Positions 60,571 to 64,000 of a stretch of DNA of 64,000 nucleotides are shown here, piece after piece. The translations under genes and the position numbers were made by a program. The notes below the pieces were generated by a model. It made no database searches and was not told the DNA's origin. It saw only the letters and a program-made list of their open reading frames with translations. Origin of the DNA: JBPEWY01 sp965224095 (GTDB lineage: Bacteria; Bacteroidota; Bacteroidia; Flavobacteriales; Flavobacteriaceae). Position 1 is the stretch's first letter. Each line of letters begins with the position of its first letter. Where the stretch lies: contig OZ245039.1 in the NCBI GenBank assembly GCA_965224095.1, positions 2,728,001 through 2,792,000 on the forward strand. The letters are read 5' to 3'.

Positions 60571-60602
60571 CGTCATTAAATCAACACAAATATAACAATA
60601 TT
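60571..60602 (-). repeat. 32-base promoter repeat, copy A
   Basis: 28 of 32 bases equal those at 61216-61247, with an identical 18-base core CACAAATATAACAATATT. On the minus strand it holds TATATTTG, a -7 promoter element, 95 bases before the copy-1 ATG. Confidence 0.75.
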
Positions 60603-60731
60603 GCCAGAATGAAGGTGTGCATGAAGAAGAGAATTTTAAATGATTTTACATAAGAATCTTCTTTAATGCGGATTTAAAGTGGTTAAAAAAAGTAAATTTT
60701 CTACAAGATGGAGATGTGTAGAAAAAAATCA

Positions 60732-61133
60732 TCACGTTTTTTGTTCGCCTGAAAGAGCCGTCGCAATTTCCGCTCGGATTTCTTCCAGTGTGGGGCGGGC
60801 ATCCAGTTTTTGATGCACTCCCAGTAATTGAGTTTCCACGATCCGAGCGATACGGTACTCCAGAAGCTCGTCAAAAGAAGTGATGTAAGCATTTCCCGGT
60901 TCCATGACAATGGCCTTGTTAATAAGCATAGACCCTTTACCGGTAATAAGCCATAGCGGATTTAGGTCGGTGTGTTCCATGATAATTTTTTCTATGATAT
61001 CACCTCCCACAGACGCACTGCTTTTATATTGTTTACTAATGTATCCGTTGCTAAGCCCAATGGAAGTTTCAAAGGCCCTCATACTAAGTTTTTTGTGCTT
61101 GATAAACGCTACAATTCGGTCGATAATTTTCAT
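60732..61133 (-). CDS. Phage-repressor-like HTH regulator, copy 2
   Basis: 133 aa, paralogous to copy 1 along its length: FIKHKKLSMRAFETSIGLSNGYISKQYKSSASVG, NPLWLITGKGSM, then the C-terminal EYRIARIVETQLLGVHQKLDARPTLEEIRAEI. The start at ATG 61133 is conserved with copy 1. It is divergent from a small DNA-binding-like gene at 61271. The shared HTH and C-terminus suggest similar but maybe cross-acting regulators. Confidence 0.78.
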   Translation of the reverse strand: MKIIDRIVAFIKHKKLSMRAFETSIGLSNGYISKQYKSSASVGGDIIEKIIMEHTDLNPLWLITGKGSMLINKAIVMEPGNAYITSFDELLEYRIARIVETQLLGVHQKLDARPTLEEIRAEIATALSGEQKT

Positions 61134-61215
61134 AATTAGTTAAGAAAGATTTCTACAAAAAATTGATTTGACAGAAAATAGTTTGTAATATTATACTGTA
61201 AAAAAATAGAGTAAA

Positions 61216-61247
61216 CGTCACTAAAATATCACAAATATAACAATATT
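61216..61247 (-). repeat. 32-base promoter repeat, copy B
   Basis: The partner of 60571-60602. On the minus strand it again carries TATATTTG, 98 bases before the copy-2 ATG, so gene-to-element spacing is nearly the same in both. Confidence 0.75.
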
Positions 61248-61270
61248 AAAGAGATATTATTTATTGAATC

Positions 61271-61549
61271 ATGATTAGTAAGGAACAACGGGAAAAAATT
61301 AAAAAAATGGTGGGCAGGGAATACGCTTTCCAGGTAGCGGAAATTCTTAAGGAATACGGTGTGAAAAGCAGAAACGGAACGGCGTATAGTTTATCAATGA
61401 TTCGTAATGTGTATAATGGGATTAATGAAAATATGGCTATCGAGAGTGCTATATTTGAGCTCTATATGAGAAAAAAAAAGGTAAAGAACGAAATAGAGCA
61501 TGCCCGAAATAAAATACTTGGGATTTCTCAGGAATCTTCCGAGCTCTGA
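61271..61549 (+). CDS. Small uncharacterised, possibly DNA-binding protein
   Basis: 92 aa, basic in its first half and strongly helical. EKIKKMVGREYAFQVAEILKEYGVKSRNGTAYSLSMIRNVYNG looks like a small recombinase- or regulator-like HTH (KSRNGTAYS is a wing- or turn-like part), but I cannot assign a family. It is divergent from HTH copy 2 and starts 24 bases from the repeat, so one operator region may control both. Confidence 0.62.
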   Translation: MISKEQREKIKKMVGREYAFQVAEILKEYGVKSRNGTAYSLSMIRNVYNGINENMAIESAIFELYMRKKKVKNEIEHARNKILGISQESSEL

Positions 61550-61666
61550 TCACCTTATGAGACATTGTAGTAATGAATGCCAAAAGTTTGTACTTTCGCA
61601 GTAATTAAACCTGTTCAACCCAAACCGGCAAATGGTCGCGGTCTACAGGAAATTGATACAGAAATA

Positions 61667-62281
61667 ATGGAAGTACTTTTGGGAATCGTATTAGGAGGGA
61701 TGTTAGTGTATACCACGGTTTCACTTTTTAAGAGAAAACAAGGTAAAGAGCTTACCGAGAAACAATCGGTTATTCTTTTGGATAAAATCAGAAATGTGTG
61801 TAAACTAATCACGGTTGAGGGCGAGTTTGCGGAGATTTATCACCATGAAAACACACGCGAACATTTACTGGGATTGATTTCCAGTAAAAAAAAGGCGCTT
61901 ATCGTTGTAAATGCCAAGGCTCATATAGGGTTTGATATGAGTAAAATAGAGATGCATGCCAACACAGACAGAAGGCAAATTGTAATTACGCGATTTCCAC
62001 AACCGGAGGTGCTTTCTCTGGAGCCGGACCTGAAGTTTTATGATATACAAAACGGATTGTTAAATAAGTTTGCTTCCGAAGACTTAACAACCCTGAATAA
62101 GGAAGCTAAACAACAAATATTAGATAAAATTCCGGAAAGCAGTCTAATGGTAACCGCTCGAAAAGAAGCAAAAGAAGCAGTACTCCTAATAGAAAAAATA
62201 GTGGAAACTATTGGCTGGAAATTGGATTATTCCGCACTGGAAATAACCGATGAAAAGAAAAATCTTTTAGAAAACAAATAG
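61667..62281 (+). CDS. DUF4230 family protein
   Basis: 204 aa from ATG 61667, chosen because the preceding in-frame residues are polar and lack conservation while MEVLLGIVLGGMLVYTTVSLF gives the expected N-terminal membrane anchor. The remainder matches DUF4230 (NVCKLITVEGEFAEIYHHEN, KKALIVVNAKAHIGFDMSKI, ITRFPQPEVLSLEPDLKFYDIQ). The function is unknown; it is membrane-anchored with its bulk on one side. Confidence 0.82.
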   Translation: MEVLLGIVLGGMLVYTTVSLFKRKQGKELTEKQSVILLDKIRNVCKLITVEGEFAEIYHHENTREHLLGLISSKKKALIVVNAKAHIGFDMSKIEMHANTDRRQIVITRFPQPEVLSLEPDLKFYDIQNGLLNKFASEDLTTLNKEAKQQILDKIPESSLMVTARKEAKEAVLLIEKIVETIGWKLDYSALEITDEKKNLLENK

Positions 62282-62423
62282 TAAAATAAAACTAAAAAGT
62301 TTCATTCGTCAACATATTATAGTTATTTATCGATATTCTATGGTTAGCTGACAACAAATTGCGAAATTTGATGTGATTGATTGATAGCGCTTACTTATTT
62401 AACTACTTTAAAATGATAAGGTT

Positions 62424-62702
62424 ATGGCACTGGAAATCTTATATCAAAACAACACTGTGGAACTTAAAGGTGAGTTGGATGCTACCAATGTAACCAAGTT
62501 TCGATCCTATTTCAAAAATATTTTCGATCAGTTTGACGTCTTTACCGTCAATATAGGAGAGCTTAAAAGGGTAGACGTTGATGGAGTAACTGCTTTCGAA
62601 GAATTGTACAAACAATCCGTTCTTAAAAGTAAAAGATTATATCTAACCGGATATGGAAGTCGAGATCTCTATGACCACCTGAGAATGGTTAAGGTTGCAT
62701 AA
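62424..62702 (+). CDS. STAS-domain protein
   Basis: 92 aa single STAS domain: YQNNTVELKGELDATNVTKFRSYF, then FTVNIGELKRVDVDGVTAFEELYK. The phospho-acceptor Ser of anti-sigma-factor antagonists is replaced by Asp (RVDVDGV), so it may be constitutively like the phosphorylated form or serve as a structural partner. It stands alone, followed by a terminator. The preceding 142 bases hold no obvious gene. Confidence 0.75.
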   Translation: MALEILYQNNTVELKGELDATNVTKFRSYFKNIFDQFDVFTVNIGELKRVDVDGVTAFEELYKQSVLKSKRLYLTGYGSRDLYDHLRMVKVA

Positions 62703-62768
62703 TTGTGCAACGATAATAGTTTATTTCATTTTGTTTAAGTTTTAACGAAAATTAAATTGGTTTTTCGG

Positions 62769-62804
62769 AAGCCTGTGGAATAATTAAATTGTTCTACAGG
62801 CTTT
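62769..62804 (+). terminator. Terminator after the STAS gene
   Basis: AAGCCTGTGGAA and TTCTACAGGCTT pair with one mismatch, followed by TT and CGGTTT, so the T tract is imperfect. Confidence 0.6.
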
Positions 62805-62841
62805 TCGGTTTGTTATATCTTTACGTAAAAATTAAATTCTA

Positions 62842-63252
62842 ATGAAACCTGGAGTTTTTATAGCCTTATTGCTTTTTACCTTTGGATGTAGCTCGGTACA
62901 CAACGCAGAATCAAGTATTGATCTGGAAAAGGAAAAGTTAATTGGTACCTGGGAATATGTGGCATATTCCGGCGGGATTGCGGGATTACCCGAAAGCCCT
63001 GCTGTCGAGGATATCCAAATAATTTTTGGAAACAGAGGAAGCTATCAGGAATTCTTGAATGGAACGTTAACCCGGAAAACCGTTTTTGATGTGATTTACG
63101 AAGAATCCGCTTTAGGCCATGGCCTAAAGCTTTTTCTTGTTATCGGAAACGATCAAACCGAGAAAGTGAGGTTTGAGTTTCAGGAGGAAAAACTGGTTGT
63201 TTTTGGAGATCATGTAGATGCCATGTCGAAAATTTACAAAAGGATAAAGTGA
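62842..63252 (+). CDS. Small lipocalin-like lipoprotein
   Basis: 136 aa with a lipoprotein signal (MKPGVFIALLLFTFGC). The mature part (LIGTWEYVAYSGGIAG, IQIIFGNRGSYQEF, KVRFEFQEEKLVVFGD) is a small all-beta domain that opens like lipocalin-like proteins (GTWxxxS). There is no catalytic motif. Its stop overlaps the next start by 4 bases. Confidence 0.72.
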   Translation: MKPGVFIALLLFTFGCSSVHNAESSIDLEKEKLIGTWEYVAYSGGIAGLPESPAVEDIQIIFGNRGSYQEFLNGTLTRKTVFDVIYEESALGHGLKLFLVIGNDQTEKVRFEFQEEKLVVFGDHVDAMSKIYKRIK

Positions 63253-63614
63253 ATATTGAAGAAATAAGAACCTACTGTATTTCCAGAAAAGGAGTCAGTG
63301 AAGAATTTCCTTTTGATCAGGATACTTTGGTGTTTAAGGTAATGGGTAAAATATTTGCGCTACTTCCGTTGGAAAAATGGGAGCGCGGAGATGCGGTTAT
63401 GAATCTGAAGTGCGAACCGCAAAGAGCCGAGCTGTTACGCAATAGATACCATAGCATTTATGGAGGCTATCATATGAATAAAAAGCACTGGAATACAATT
63501 AATATTGCTTCCGGAGAACTCTCTCCCGCTTTAATCAGAGAACTCATAGACCATTCTTATGACATGGTAGTTAAAGGGCTTCCCAAAAAAAAGCGCGAAG
63601 AGCTGAATTCTTGA
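63249..63614 (+). CDS. MmcQ/YjbR family protein
   Basis: 121 aa from GTG 63249. IRTYCISRKGVSEEFPFDQDTLVFKVMGKIFALLPLEK and NRYHSIYGGYHMNKKHWNTI are typical of the MmcQ/YjbR family (a double-psi-like/CyaY-like fold), described as DNA-binding on structural grounds. Overlap with the lipoprotein gene by 4 bases gives a two-gene operon. Confidence 0.85.
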   Translation: MNIEEIRTYCISRKGVSEEFPFDQDTLVFKVMGKIFALLPLEKWERGDAVMNLKCEPQRAELLRNRYHSIYGGYHMNKKHWNTINIASGELSPALIRELIDHSYDMVVKGLPKKKREELNS

Positions 63615-63661
63615 CGTTTTTAAGTGATATACAAGAATATAGAATACCTAAATAATAATCC

Positions 63662-63669
63662 TATTTTTG
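63662..63669 (+). promoter_or_regulatory. Candidate -7 element of the PhnA-like gene
   Basis: TATTTTTG matches TAnnTTTG 18 bases before the ATG at 63688. Confidence 0.45.
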
Positions 63670-63687
63670 CGGGAAAGACCCTTACAA

Positions 63688-64000
63688 ATGAAACTTGAAA
63701 AACAATTACAGGAAAGAAGCAAGGCCTGTTGTGAACTTTGCGGAGCTAAGGAAGATCTTAGCCTTTATACAATTCCTCCCGCCAGGGAAGGAAATGCTGA
63801 GAACAGCTTGCTATGTTGTGATATTTGCCTGCAGCAAATAGAATTTCCCGATACGATAAATCCGAATCACTGGCGTTGCCTGAACGATGCCATGTGGAGT
63901 GAGCATAAACCGGTACAGATTATGGCCTGGCGAATGCTGTATCGTTTAAAACATGAGGGTTGGCCCCAGGATCTTTTAGATATGATGTATCTGGATGAGG
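63688..64000 (+). CDS. PhnA-like zinc-ribbon protein, cut by the right edge
   Basis: 104 codons are visible from ATG 63688 and the frame is open at the window end. CCELCGAKEDLSLYTIPP and LLCCDICLQQIE form the paired-Cys zinc ribbon of PhnA-type proteins, and HWRCLNDAMWSEHKPVQIMAWRML is the typical following segment. The C-terminal part lies outside the window. PhnA was first linked to alkylphosphonate use but its activity is uncertain. Confidence 0.82.
   Translation, partial: MKLEKQLQERSKACCELCGAKEDLSLYTIPPAREGNAENSLLCCDICLQQIEFPDTINPNHWRCLNDAMWSEHKPVQIMAWRMLYRLKHEGWPQDLLDMMYLDE

Noticed and set aside
1..64000. CRISPR array, insertion sequence, rRNA or prophage
   Set aside because: No regular spaced repeats, transposase, long inverted termini, rRNA signatures or phage structural genes were found.

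Overview
The window reads as a chromosomal segment of a marine or soil type Flavobacteriaceae (phylum Bacteroidota). This is an inference from several signs: repeated promoter elements of the Bacteroidota form TAnnTTTG, weak or absent Shine-Dalgarno sequences with several TTG and GTG starts, a DnaE carrying an N-terminal proofreading exonuclease, a bS16 with a long acidic tail, a reprolysin-like secreted protease with a fibronectin-type domain, and a tyrosine ammonia-lyase that looks from memory very like the characterised Flavobacterium johnsoniae enzyme.

Positions 1-25.9 kb are mostly housekeeping genes. They comprise a truncated secreted metalloprotease, ribF, an HTTM membrane protein, serS, a TPR protein, DUF4286-rsmA-mgtE, a cupin, a hydroxyacid dehydrogenase, a membrane-anchored LuxR-type regulator with a DUF4199 partner, two small enzymes or stress proteins, and a TM2 protein with a LEA-like arm. 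An arsenic operon follows: arsR, a Cys-tailed DUF6428 protein, and a single ORF joining a GNAT acetyltransferase to a thioredoxin-type arsenate reductase. Then come a glutaryl-CoA dehydrogenase, trmN6, rimM-rpsP, dnaE, trxA, a DUF58 protein and tRNA-Asp(GTC).

Positions 26.3-52.7 kb hold the main accessory region, an aryl-polyene/flexirubin-like pigment cluster of 26 genes that begins directly behind the tRNA and its terminators. Tyrosine ammonia-lyase would make 4-coumarate and a PaaK-like ligase would activate it. A type II system would then elongate and reduce it: two ACPs, three intact ketosynthases, one ketosynthase-like protein lacking all three catalytic residues (chain-length-factor-like), a ketosynthase fragment, a ketoreductase and two complementary hotdog dehydratases. 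A thioesterase, an LpxL-like acyltransferase, an MMPL exporter fused to a PlsC acyltransferase, a LolA-like carrier, lipoproteins and an outer-membrane barrel point to assembly and export to the outer membrane. A flavin halogenase-like gene, a CrtI-like oxidoreductase, a JmjC-like oxygenase, an Ntn-hydrolase lipoprotein (C45), a NodB deacetylase and a GT2-DUF2062 protein are candidate tailoring functions. No darA or darB (dialkylresorcinol) genes are visible, which separates this cluster from classical flexirubin loci.

Positions 52.7-64 kb return to mixed genes. They include DUF456, a DUF4350-BlaI-M56 sensor operon behind nested palindromes, a Bax-inhibitor-1 protein, ruvC, hemW, a cyclase, a tandem pair of phage-repressor-like regulators sharing a 32-base promoter repeat, DUF4230, a STAS protein, small lipoproteins, an MmcQ-like protein and a truncated PhnA-like gene at the right edge. 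No CRISPR array, insertion sequence or rRNA was seen.
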